Shown here one piece after another: positions 8,582 to 15,888 of a DNA stretch of 43,964 bases. The DNA lies in the NCBI RefSeq assembly GCF_001589285.1, contig NZ_JEMA01000783.1, positions 1 through 43,964 of the forward strand, given 5' to 3'. The stretch comes from Sorangium cellulosum (lineage in GTDB: Bacteria > Myxococcota_A > Polyangia > Polyangiales > Polyangiaceae). Positions within the stretch are counted from its first letter, which is position 1. Each line of letters begins with the position of its first letter. The translations under genes were made by a program, and so were the position numbers. A model generated the notes under the pieces. That model was not told the DNA's origin. It made no database searches and saw only the letters and a program-made list of their open reading frames with translations.

Positions 8582-8662
8582 CCATATGCCACCCAATCGT
8601 CACGTGGCGACATCCACGATGTTGCCAGTGCGGACTAGCTTCGCCCTGGAGGTAAGAAGACC

Positions 8663-10066
8663 ATGAGGACATCGAGAATTGCCTTGGTTTGCGCGTCGGC
8701 GCTCGCCGTCGCGATGGTTGCCGCTTGCGGCGATGACGAGGGCGGGCCGAGCCCGGCCAGCACGCCGTCGACGACCAGCGGCGGCGGCGACGGCGGTGGC
8801 GGCGACGGCGGCAATGGCGGTGGCGGCGCTGGCCCAGACTGCGCCAAGCCGGTGGAGGTGACCGAGGCGATCGAGGCGGACACGACGTGGAGCGCTGATA
8901 ACTGCTACCTCATGAAGGGCGTCATCCTCGTCGAGGAAGGCGCCACCCTCACCATCGAGCCCGGCACGACCATCATGGGCGACAAGGAGAGCCTCGCGAC
9001 GCTCGTCGTGAAGCCGGGCGCCAAGATCGACGCCAAGGGCACCGCCGACAAGCCGATCGTGTTCACGAGCCAGAGCCCGGAGGGCGAGCGCTCCGCGGGC
9101 GACTGGGGCGGCGTCATGCTGCTCGGCAATGCCCCCATCAACGTCCCTGGCGGCAAGGCGGAGGTCGAGGGGATCGTCGGCGTCGAGTACGGCGGTGATG
9201 TGGCGGACGACGACAGCGGTGTCCTCGAGTACGTCCGCATCGAGTTCAGCGGGATCCTGCTCTCTCAGGACAACGAGGTGAACGGCCTCACGTTCGCCGG
9301 CGTGGGCTCCGGGACGACGGTCGACCATGTGATGGTGCACCACACGCTCGACGACTGCTTCGAGTTCTTCGGCGGCACCGTCAACGCGAAGCACCTCCTC
9401 TGCGCGCAGAACGGCGACGACGGCTTCGACTGGGACCTCGGCTACACAGGGAAGCTCCAGTTCCTCGCCCTCCAGCAGGACCCCACGGTCGCCGACGAGA
9501 CGAACGGCTTCGAGGGCGACAATGACGCGGATGGGTCCGAGAACACTCCAGTCAGCGAGCCGACGATCTACAACGTGACCCTGTGCGGCAAGGACAAGGA
9601 CGTCGACAAGCAGCAGTACGGCATGCTGCTCCGCCGCGGGACCAAGGCCCATATCTTCAACACGATCGTGACCGGCTTCGAGGCGGGCCTGGATCTCAGG
9701 AACGAAGGGACCGAGGTGGAGCTCGCGAGCTCCATCATCTCGGGCAACGTCAACGCGGAGGCGAACATCGCTTACGAGGAGACCGACGTGAACGAGTCCA
9801 CCGAGTCGAAGCTCGACGACGATGACGACGGCGGCGTGGACGAGGTCGCGTGGTTCGAGGGCGAGGAGACCAACAGCGTCGAGGATCCGGAGCTCGCCGA
9901 CTGCTTCGCGGCCACGCCGGACTTGCGTCCGGCGGCCACGCTCACCGAGAACGCAGCGACCCCGCCCGACGACGGCTTCTTCGACGCCGAGGCGGCCTAT
10001 ATCGGCGCCTTCAAGGCCGATGACACCTGGGCGACGGGCGCCTGGGTCTCGTTCGACGCCGAGTGA
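8663..10066 (+). CDS. Beta-helix lipoprotein, probable partner of the TonB receptor
   Basis: A 467-residue lipoprotein: signal peptide with lipobox MVAAC (lipidated C22), a Thr/Ser/Gly-rich flexible linker (about 30-56), then a repetitive region of short strands and turns. Motifs such as [43 protein letters not shown] and [16 protein letters not shown] resemble a family of right-handed parallel beta-helix proteins that I recognise chiefly from Bacteroidota, where its function is not clear to me. A strong GGAGGT site precedes the ATG. It is 81 bp behind the SusC-like receptor and ends just before a strong hairpin, so the two probably share a transcript. Inference: a surface-exposed ligand-binding partner, playing the role SusD plays for SusC but with an unrelated fold. 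Several Asp-rich loops (LDDDDDGG) could bind calcium. Confidence 0.8.
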   Translation: MRTSRIALVCASALAVAMVAACGDDEGGPSPASTPSTTSGGGDGGGGDGGNGGGGAGPDCAKPVEVTEAIEADTTWSADNCYLMKGVILVEEGATLTIEPGTTIMGDKESLATLVVKPGAKIDAKGTADKPIVFTSQSPEGERSAGDWGGVMLLGNAPINVPGGKAEVEGIVGVEYGGDVADDDSGVLEYVRIEFSGILLSQDNEVNGLTFAGVGSGTTVDHVMVHHTLDDCFEFFGGTVNAKHLLCAQNGDDGFDWDLGYTGKLQFLALQQDPTVADETNGFEGDNDADGSENTPVSEPTIYNVTLCGKDKDVDKQQYGMLLRRGTKAHIFNTIVTGFEAGLDLRNEGTEVELASSIISGNVNAEANIAYEETDVNESTESKLDDDDDGGVDEVAWFEGEETNSVEDPELADCFAATPDLRPAATLTENAATPPDDGFFDAEAAYIGAFKADDTWATGAWVSFDAE

Positions 10067-10133
10067 GGCCGCGCCGTCCGCCCCATCTCACACGGTCGCT
10101 CGGGGCGGACCGGATCTGCTTCACGCACAATGG

Positions 10134-10161
10134 CGAAGGCCGGCTCTTCAGCCGGCCTTCG
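10134..10161. terminator. Strong bidirectional hairpin terminator
   Basis: CGAAGGCCGGCT (10134-10145) pairs perfectly with AGCCGGCCTTCG (10150-10161) around a CTTC loop: a 12-bp stem. It lies between the 3' ends of the convergent beta-helix lipoprotein gene and the zinc-ribbon gene, and can serve both. No long T-tract follows in either direction, which is common in very GC-rich genomes. Confidence 0.75.
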
Positions 10162-10194
10162 TCGTCCCCAGCATTGCGGCTCCGCCGCAAACGC

Positions 10195-10842
10195 TCAGCG
10201 CACCCGCGGCGTGAAGCCGGACACGTGGCTCCGGTGCTCGCCGCACACGCCGCGCGCGTCCGGGCTGTCCTTGAATGACACCCTCCCGCACACCTCACAG
10301 ATGCAGAGGTGTGCGCGATAGAACTCGCGATCGAGCAGGATGTCGGCAGCGAGCAAGCTGAGCACAATGTCACCGAGGAAGTCGATCTCGCGGGGCGAGG
10401 CGACCCAGACGGGACGGCCGCCGACAGCGGCCCGGCGGACCCTGCCGCCGTAGATCGCCGCGTTCAGGAACCGATCGTCGGCGACGGGCGCGATGAGCCC
10501 CCGCAGGGCCGTGATGACGCGGCCGCGGGCCTTGTAGATCAGCTCCTCTAGGTTGCTGCCGCCGTCGGCGCGCGGATCGAGCATGACGGGCGTCGCGCCG
10601 GGCTCGCGCACAATCTGCGGGCGCTTCATCAGGCCCGGGGTCACGAGGTGGTCGACGAACCAGTCCTGAAGGTCCTTGATCGTCCACTCGGACGCCGGCC
10701 ACTCCAGGAACTCGAGCGCGCCGCGCAGGCCGGTGATGCTCTGGAGGCCGGGGTGGGTGGGGAAGCTCGGCAGGGTGCGGGATGTGTGCAGGCGCCGGGG
10801 TGAGCGACGACCCGCCTCGTCGATGTTGCGGCCGGAACCCAT
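10195..10842 (-). CDS. Uncharacterised protein with C-terminal zinc-ribbon-like motif
   Basis: A 215-residue soluble protein that I do not recognise as a named family. Its C-terminal part holds a probable metal site, CICEVCG...GVCGEH (C-x-C-x2-C, 14 residues, C-x2-H, about 184-205), similar in placement to the zinc ribbons that close CGNR-type regulators. The middle region has LQDWFVDHLVTPGL and a helical segment FLGDIVLSLLAADILL, and contains no transmembrane stretch or enzyme motif. ATG 10842 was chosen because GAGGTGA sits 5 bases upstream; an in-frame extension to 11010 would run into the divergent promoter. It is divergent from the FHA-sigma54 activator gene, with a 206-bp shared region, so it may be that regulator's partner or target; this is inference. 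Confidence 0.6.
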   Translation of the reverse strand: MGSGRNIDEAGRRSPRRLHTSRTLPSFPTHPGLQSITGLRGALEFLEWPASEWTIKDLQDWFVDHLVTPGLMKRPQIVREPGATPVMLDPRADGGSNLEELIYKARGRVITALRGLIAPVADDRFLNAAIYGGRVRRAAVGGRPVWVASPREIDFLGDIVLSLLAADILLDREFYRAHLCICEVCGRVSFKDSPDARGVCGEHRSHVSGFTPRVR

Positions 10843-10999
10843 GTTCACCTCGAGGGCAGACCCCCGGTCCCGATGGATGCGAGCTCGTGCAGAGGCCACC
10901 ATACCGAGGAAACAAGCACAACTTGTGCCGAACCTGGCGATCGGGGCGAGCTGGATTTCTCGGGACTTGCGCCCAGGGAAACCATGAACGTCGTGTAAG

Positions 11000-11020
11000 T
11001 GGCCGGCCACTGGCCGGCCA
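11000..11020. promoter_or_regulatory. Tandem palindromes TGGCCGGCCA upstream of the sigma54-activator gene
   Basis: Two identical 10-bp perfect palindromes, TGGCCGGCCA at 11000-11009 and 11011-11020, are separated by one base. Their centres are 11 bp apart, about one helical turn. They end 28 bp before the ATG of the FHA/AAA+ regulator and about 160 bp upstream of the divergent zinc-ribbon gene. The arrangement suits an operator bound cooperatively on one DNA face, possibly by the Fis-type domain of the regulator itself. This is a pattern-based proposal. Confidence 0.4.
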
Positions 11021-11048
11021 GGTTCTTGAACGGGTAAGATAGCTCCTG

Positions 11049-12443
11049 ATGGACCACTCCACTGTCCGCGTCTCGGTTCCCCCCGAGCCCTCGGTTGCCG
11101 AGCCCGTGCCCGGCATCGTGCTGATTTTCTCGGGGAATCAGCCGCGATGCGCGCCGATCCCGCTGGACGGCGGCGCCGTCGTGGTGGGCCGCGGTGGCGT
11201 GGGCGGCGTGCCCCTCATGGACGACTCGCTGATGTCGCGGCGGCACGCGCGCATCGCGTACGACGGGACCGCGTGGACCGTGGAGGACCTCGGCAGCACC
11301 AACGGCACCTCGGTCAACGGCGAGCCCATCCGCGGCGAGGTCCGGCGGGAGGCGATCCAGGTCGTCGGCGCGGGGACGTCGGTGTTCCTCGCGCTGCCGG
11401 ACATCCGGTGCTTCGCGCGCGGGGGCGTGCGCATCGAGAAGGAGAGCGTCCTCGGGCCCAGGCTCCAGCAGACCTACGACACCATCGTGCGCGCGGCGGC
11501 GGCGGGGGACAGCCTCCTCGTGACGGGCGAGAGCGGCACGGGCAAGGAGCTCGCGGCGCGCGCCTACCACGAGGCGGGGCCGCAGGCGCGCGGCCCGTTC
11601 GTGGCCGTCAACTGCGCGGCCATCCCGGAGGGGCTGGCCGAGCGGCTCCTGTTCGGCGCCCGCCGCGGCGCCTACTCCGGCGCGACGCACGACACCGAGG
11701 GCTACGTGCAGGCCGCCCACGGAGGCACGCTCTTCCTCGACGAGGTGGCGGAGCTCGACGCGGCGGTCCAGGCGAAGCTGCTGCGCACGATCGACACGCG
11801 GCAGGTGCTCGAGCTCGGCGCTGTCGCGCCTCACCCGGTGCAGATCAGGATCTGCGCAGCGACACACGACCTGCGCGCCCGCGTCGCCCAGGGCCGCTTC
11901 CGTGACGACCTCTATTATCGCATTGGCCGTCCCGAGGTCCGGCTCCCGCCGCTTCGCGAGCGGATCGAGGAGATCCCCTGGCTGCTCGCGCAATGCGCGA
12001 AGGCTGTCGGAGCGGCCTTGCACGGCGCGACGCCGACGATTCACCATTCGCTGATCATCGCGTGCGCGCTGCGCCGCTGGCCAGGGAATCTGCGCGAGTT
12101 CGTGGGCGAGGCGCGGCGCGCGGTGACGCGCGCGCTCGACGAGGGGCGCCCATCGGTCGAGGCCAAGGATCTGGACCCGCTCGCGGGCGTCGGGCTCGGC
12201 CCGGAGTCGCTCGACGCGCACGCCCGGCAGACATCGAGCGATCTTCGACCGACGCCGGCGCGCGCGAGCCAGGCGCCGCCCGAAGATGAGATCGCCGGGG
12301 CGCTTCGCCTCGAGCGAGGCAATGTGTCTCGCGCGGCCAGCAGGCTCGGCGTGCACAGGAACCGAATTCGACGCTGGCTGGAGAAGAATGGCGTGGATCG
12401 TTCACATTTCGCCGAAGGGGGCGAGCTGCCCGATAACGACTGA
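11049..12443 (+). CDS. FHA-domain sigma54-dependent transcriptional activator
   Basis: A 464-residue enhancer-binding protein. An N-terminal FHA domain (about 24-116) has the phosphothreonine-binding pattern GRG...SRRHA...STNGTSVNG. It is followed by an AAA+ domain (about 130-365) with Walker A GESGTGKE (160-167), Walker B GGTLFLDE (225-232) and arginine-finger region RFRDDLYYRI (283-292). The sigma54-contact loop is GAYSGA (207-212) instead of GAFTGA. A C-terminal Fis-type helix-turn-helix (about 405-445, VSRAASRLGVHRNRIRRWL) completes it. There is no receiver domain, so the input is presumably phosphorylation of a partner by a Ser/Thr kinase sensed through FHA, a theme common in myxobacteria. 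The ATG at 11049 lies just behind a double palindrome. I found no convincing -24/-12 promoter nearby, so its targets are unknown. Confidence 0.9.
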   Translation: MDHSTVRVSVPPEPSVAEPVPGIVLIFSGNQPRCAPIPLDGGAVVVGRGGVGGVPLMDDSLMSRRHARIAYDGTAWTVEDLGSTNGTSVNGEPIRGEVRREAIQVVGAGTSVFLALPDIRCFARGGVRIEKESVLGPRLQQTYDTIVRAAAAGDSLLVTGESGTGKELAARAYHEAGPQARGPFVAVNCAAIPEGLAERLLFGARRGAYSGATHDTEGYVQAAHGGTLFLDEVAELDAAVQAKLLRTIDTRQVLELGAVAPHPVQIRICAATHDLRARVAQGRFRDDLYYRIGRPEVRLPPLRERIEEIPWLLAQCAKAVGAALHGATPTIHHSLIIACALRRWPGNLREFVGEARRAVTRALDEGRPSVEAKDLDPLAGVGLGPESLDAHARQTSSDLRPTPARASQAPPEDEIAGALRLERGNVSRAASRLGVHRNRIRRWLEKNGVDRSHFAEGGELPDND

Positions 12444-12742
12444 GACGTGCCCGTCGACGTATGCACAAGCACAGAAGCGGGTCAATGTCCGCGCCGCCTC
12501 GCTGGCAGCGTTTGCTCGCCTCGCCTCGGTCGGATGACGAAGTCGCGCCGGGCGTAGGCGGTTGAGCCCGACAGGGCGGCCGTTCCATACATTGCCTCCA
12601 GCGACCGCTGAGTCCCTCCACGTCATTGGAGCCTATGCGACGGCGCGCTCTCTCAGCGATGACGAGCCCGGTCGTCGCAGGGTTGCCTTCATCCGGCGAC
12701 GCGGCGCCAGGCTCGATTCGACCTTATGGCATGTACAGGGTC

Positions 12743-12771
12743 TTTACAGGCCCCGTTATGCAGGATGTAAT
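12743..12771 (+). promoter_or_regulatory. Sigma70-type promoter in a gene-free region
   Basis: TTTACA (12743-12748), one mismatch from TTGACA, is separated by 17 bp from TGTAAT (12766-12771), one mismatch from TATAAT. This is the best housekeeping-type promoter match I found in the window. Transcription would start near 12778 and run toward the GRAS gene at 13479, 700 bp away, with no good gene in between. A small hairpin (CCTCG at 12784, CGAGG at 12796) lies just after the expected start. Confidence 0.45.
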
Positions 12772-12935
12772 AGGGTGTGTAAGCCTCGTCCCCGGCGAGG
12801 TGCTGTCACGGTCACGGTCAAGTCAACGTGTCCGGCGCGCGCGGCGCGCCAGGTCGAAGCGCGCGGTGCGCCATCGCGACGCGCCATGAAGAGAGCTGCG
12901 GTGATGTGCCCGGTATGCTGCGCCTCGCGCTCGGT

Positions 12936-13045
12936 CCGTGTGTTCGAGTCCACGCGCGCGTCTCGCGGCCCGTGTGTTCGAGTCGGCGCGCGCGTCTCGC
13001 GTCGCGCGGCCCGCGTGCTCGAGTCCGCGCGTGTCGCGCGTCGGG
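12936..13045. repeat. Degenerate tandem repeat, three copies
   Basis: Units beginning CCGTGTGTTCGAGTC start at 12936 and 12970, and a variant CCGCGTGCTCGAGTC at 13011, each followed by a run of CG dinucleotides and a GTCTCGCG-type tail. The first period is 34 bp and the second 41 bp, the latter through an extra GTCGCGC. The block lies in the gene-free stretch upstream of the GRAS gene. The conserved core GTTCGAGTC looks like a tRNA T-loop, but no T-stem pairing is present. Confidence 0.6.
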
Positions 13046-13478
13046 GGATATCCACCTGCGGCGGGGCCGCGGCGCCCCCGTCGGACGCCCACGAGCGCCT
13101 ACGTCTGCCGCCAGGAGGCTCGCGTGGCGCGAGGGACACGAGGAAGGGGGCGCGACGCAACAAGGCCATCTTGGGCTTGACCGAGCGGGCGGCTTCATCG
13201 ATGAACAGGTACAGGGAGTTGCCTCTCGAGCCCTCGTGCGAGCTCCGATCCTACCGCGTCATGGGCGGGCGCCGCGCTTCGTGGCCCCGCCCGTGCGCTC
13301 CGCAGCGGAGCGCCTGCTCCCCTGCTCGCCGTCGGGCTATCCCGCAACGACGTCAGCAAACATTGAAACCCCCGGCTCCTGCGAGGTGGTCGACGTCATG
13401 CGTTCGCGCTTGAAATCGGCTGATCGCGGAGAGCCCAGCCAGGACGGCGGGCCTCCTGGTTGAACAGCCCTGGACACC

Positions 13479-14795
13479 ATGACCGCGATCCGTAGATACG
13501 CATCGTCCGAAGAGGCGCCTGTAGGCCCGGGAACGCACATCGAGGGGCCCGCGAGCGGCGCCGCCTCGGGTCCCGGGGCAGGGCAGCAACCGAGCTCGGG
13601 AACCCGGCAGACGCACTCCCGACGTCGGCCGTTCCTGAGCCGCCTCCTGGCGGCGGGCGAGGCGATCGACGTGGGAGATCACGAGCGCGCGCGGGCCCTC
13701 GTGGAGGGCATCCTCCGGACAGAGCCCGATACGGGGGATGCCTCGGAGCGCATCTCGGGGGTGTTCGGCCGGGCGCTGCTCGCCCGCCTGGACGGAGATC
13801 GCTCCGGCGATGGCAACCTGTACCTGCGCAGCGCCGGTCCGCGGGACATGCTCGCGGCGTTTCAGCTCCTCGTGCACGCGACGCCGCTCATCCGGTTCGG
13901 CTACCTCAGCGCCAACGCGGCCATCGTCGAGGCGTTCCAGGGTGAAGACGAGGTCCATGTCATCGACATCGGCGTCGGCGGCGGGACGCAGTGGCCTTTC
14001 CTGCTACATCGGCTGGCGTCGCGCCCGGGCGGCCCGCCGCGGGTCCGCCTCACCGGGATCGACCTGCCGTGCCGGGGCCCTGATCCCGAGCAGCGGCTGC
14101 GCTGGGCGGGCGCGTTCATCGGGGGTTGGGCGGAGCGGCTGAACGTCCCCTTCGAGTTCCACGGCGTCGCCTCCTCGGTGGAGCGCGTCGACTGGACCCG
14201 TATCGCGGCGCGCTCCGCGGCGCCCATCGCCGTGAACGCCGCCTTCGCATTGCACCACGTGCCGGACGCGTCGGTGCACCCGACCGCGAACCGCGACACA
14301 ATTCTCACCAGGATCCGCGGGCTGTCGCCGCGCGTGCTGACGCTCGTCGAGCCGGACGTGGAGCACAACGCGCTCCAGTTCCTCCCGCGGCTGTCCGAGG
14401 CGATCGCCCATTACTATGCGGTATTCCAGGCGCTCGAGGCGCTGCTCCCGCCGCACATCGCCGCGCGCGAGACCATCGAGCAGGTCTTCTTCGGGCAGGA
14501 GGTGATGAACGTTGTGGTGGGGGAGGGGGCGGCGCGGGTCGAGCGGCACGAGCGCCGGGGCGCCTGGCAGCGCCGCCTCCGCATGAACGGCTTCGAGCCG
14601 CTGCGCGTCTCGCCCCACGAGCCGCTGGTGCGCGGAGGGCTCCGCCTGAACCAGGGGTTCGACGTCCGGACGGACGAGCCGGCGCTCCTGCTCATGCGCA
14701 ACGGGGTGTCCATCGTGGCCGCGTCGGCGTGGCGGCCGCGGCAGGTCCCGCCGCCCTCGCGGTTCATCTCCGGGCTGTTCCGCCGGGCCGGCTGA
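13479..14795 (+). CDS. Bacterial GRAS-family protein (Rossmann methyltransferase-like fold)
   Basis: A 438-residue protein matching the plant GRAS domain along its whole length. The leucine-rich helical region (about 53-110) contains LLAAGEAIDVGDHERARALV. The VHIID motif is VHVIDIGVGGGTQWPFLL (159-176), followed by RPGGPPRVRLTGID (182-195). Next come VNAAFALHHVPD (252-263) and TLVEPDVEHN (288-297). The PFYRE-like region includes FFGQEVMNVVVGEGAARVER (337-356), and the SAW region runs from AWQRRLRMNGFEPL to the closing SAWRP (362-420). GRAS domains are Rossmann-fold, related to methyltransferases. Plant members act in gibberellin signalling and development, while bacterial members are thought to bind or modify small molecules. 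The glycine-rich GVGGGT suggests that a cofactor pocket could be retained. The first 50 residues are a disordered Gly/Ser/Pro-rich tail. It stands alone, behind about 1 kb of noncoding DNA. Confidence 0.88.
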   Translation: MTAIRRYASSEEAPVGPGTHIEGPASGAASGPGAGQQPSSGTRQTHSRRRPFLSRLLAAGEAIDVGDHERARALVEGILRTEPDTGDASERISGVFGRALLARLDGDRSGDGNLYLRSAGPRDMLAAFQLLVHATPLIRFGYLSANAAIVEAFQGEDEVHVIDIGVGGGTQWPFLLHRLASRPGGPPRVRLTGIDLPCRGPDPEQRLRWAGAFIGGWAERLNVPFEFHGVASSVERVDWTRIAARSAAPIAVNAAFALHHVPDASVHPTANRDTILTRIRGLSPRVLTLVEPDVEHNALQFLPRLSEAIAHYYAVFQALEALLPPHIAARETIEQVFFGQEVMNVVVGEGAARVERHERRGAWQRRLRMNGFEPLRVSPHEPLVRGGLRLNQGFDVRTDEPALLLMRNGVSIVAASAWRPRQVPPPSRFISGLFRRAG

Positions 14796-14841
14796 GCGCT
14801 CCGCTGCCCGGAAACGCAGGCGACGCGAGCGGCGCTCGCCC

Positions 14842-15258
14842 TCAAGGCCCCTGGGCCGCGAGCGCCGCCCAGAGCACCAGCGCGCCGATCGCGACGGCCG
14901 CAAGGACGAGCCACGAGGCGAGGCGCCTGCGCGGGAGCATGGCGCCCGGGCCGTGGAAGAGCTCGGGGGCGCGACCGGCAAGGCCCTCGGCCTCGGGCTC
15001 AACCTCGCGCGGAGGGAGCGGGCTCAGGCCCTGAAGCCTGACCATATCGAAGAGCACAGAGCCGCGCGCCTGCGCTCGCGCGAGCCGCTCCAGCATCTCA
15101 CGACGGCAATGGAGACAGAACATCGACGCGTCGCCCTCGACGTCATCGAGGCCGAACTCCCGTAGCTTCTGCTGTTCCCAGCTCTCCCTTGCTTGCCGCG
15201 CCTCGCGCAGATCGTCGGCTCGACGGCCGTGGTGGTGTGGGCTGTCCTTGGCGCTCAT
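14842..15258 (-). CDS. Small protein with CxxC motif and C-terminal membrane anchor
   Basis: A 138-residue protein that I do not recognise. It begins with a His-rich polar segment (SPHHHGRRADD), continues as a charged helical region (about 12-38), and has MFCLHCRREM (C-x2-C with flanking His, about 45-54), a likely zinc or redox site. It ends in one hydrophobic helix (about 113-135, WLVLAAVAIGALVLWAAL), giving a tail-anchored layout with the bulk in the cytoplasm. AGGAG sits 6 bases before ATG 15258; a longer in-frame start at 15357 lacks this. It converges on the GRAS gene with 46 bp between stops. An alternative is that only part of the frame is translated, but the ribosome site and membrane helix support a real gene. 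Confidence 0.6.
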   Translation of the reverse strand: MSAKDSPHHHGRRADDLREARQARESWEQQKLREFGLDDVEGDASMFCLHCRREMLERLARAQARGSVLFDMVRLQGLSPLPPREVEPEAEGLAGRAPELFHGPGAMLPRRRLASWLVLAAVAIGALVLWAALAAQGP

Positions 15259-15888
15259 CGCTGCTCCTGATCCCTGCCGCAACGTGCGACTCCTACCAGG
15301 ATCTATTCCAGTTAGCTGCGTGAAATTCTCTCGCGACGCGCTCCGAGGGGCCCGCAACCCGCGTCCCGGCGCGCGGCGCCGAGCAGGCGCCTTCCGCGAG
15401 AGGCCTGCGGCTGCTCACGGCTGCTCGGGTTTGCTCGGGTTTGCTCGGGTTTGCTCGGGTTTGCTCGGGTTTGCTCATGTGGCTTACGGCTGCCGGGGAA
15501 TTTCGTCACGAAGACACGGAGGTTCTCTGCGTCTGGTTCGGTCAGCTCATGTCGCTACATCGCAGCCGGCGATCCGTGGTGGCATGCATTCCCCTGCGCG
15601 ATGGGAAATTCCATCGTTTTGCGGACGCGTGCGTGGATGCACGAGGTGCATGAGAGGTCGCCACCGCGCTGCACGGAGTTCATGGACCGGTGGCGCGCGA
15701 TCAGACGGGCGAGCCCATGGGATGTGGTGCTTCCCTGGTAAAAATAGAAATAAAGAAGATTTGTCCGCATGTGTTGTGGAGAACACAGGCCCGGCGTCGA
15801 GCGATGGCCGATTTCGCCGAGGGCGAAGCACGCGCCGCGCGGGTCTCCTTGCCCGAGGTCCAGGCTGCCGGAGAGCGCGGCGCCGAGC
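15259..15888. other. Gene-free stretch with an AT-rich patch
   Basis: No frame in this 630-bp stretch has protein character. It holds the 10-bp tandem repeat at 15423-15472 and an unusually AT-rich patch at about 15738-15765 (GGTAAAAATAGAAATAAAG), which stands out sharply in this genome. The stretch is the upstream region of the small CxxC membrane protein (minus strand) and lies beyond the 3' end of the alcohol dehydrogenase gene. I see no terminator hairpin of note. Confidence 0.5.
15423..15472. repeat. Perfect 10-bp tandem repeat, five copies
   Basis: GCTCGGGTTT is repeated five times without mismatch (starts at 15423, 15433, 15443, 15453, 15463), followed by a broken sixth copy, GCTCATGTGG. 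Degenerate GCTGCTCACG-type units precede it. The 10-bp period places each unit nearly on the same DNA face. It lies 165 bp upstream of the start of the small CxxC membrane protein. Perfect copies suggest recent slippage expansion. Confidence 0.9.

Larger units (their letters stand above)
12444..13478. other. Gene-free stretch of about 1 kb
   Basis: No frame here has convincing protein character: the open frames on both strands encode Arg/Ala-rich low-complexity sequence typical of antisense or noncoding GC-rich DNA. The first third (to about 12800) is less GC-rich and holds a promoter-like pair of hexamers at 12743-12771. The middle holds a degenerate tandem repeat (12936-13045). The remainder shows nothing I can name. 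It may include a long leader for the GRAS gene, an unrecognised small RNA, or decayed sequence. Confidence 0.5.

Noticed and set aside
12935-12960. tRNA T-arm-like GTTCGAGTC in the tandem repeat
   Set aside because: Flanking bases do not form a T-stem in any copy and there is no anticodon arm or acceptor stem nearby.
12562-13463. Several open frames in the gap before the GRAS gene as possible hypothetical genes
   Set aside because: The translations are Arg/Ala-rich without hydrophobic pattern or motif, lack good ribosome sites, and overlap each other on both strands.
15423-15472. Possible CRISPR-like array
   Set aside because: Units are 10 bp and directly adjacent, with no unique spacers and no cas genes in the window.
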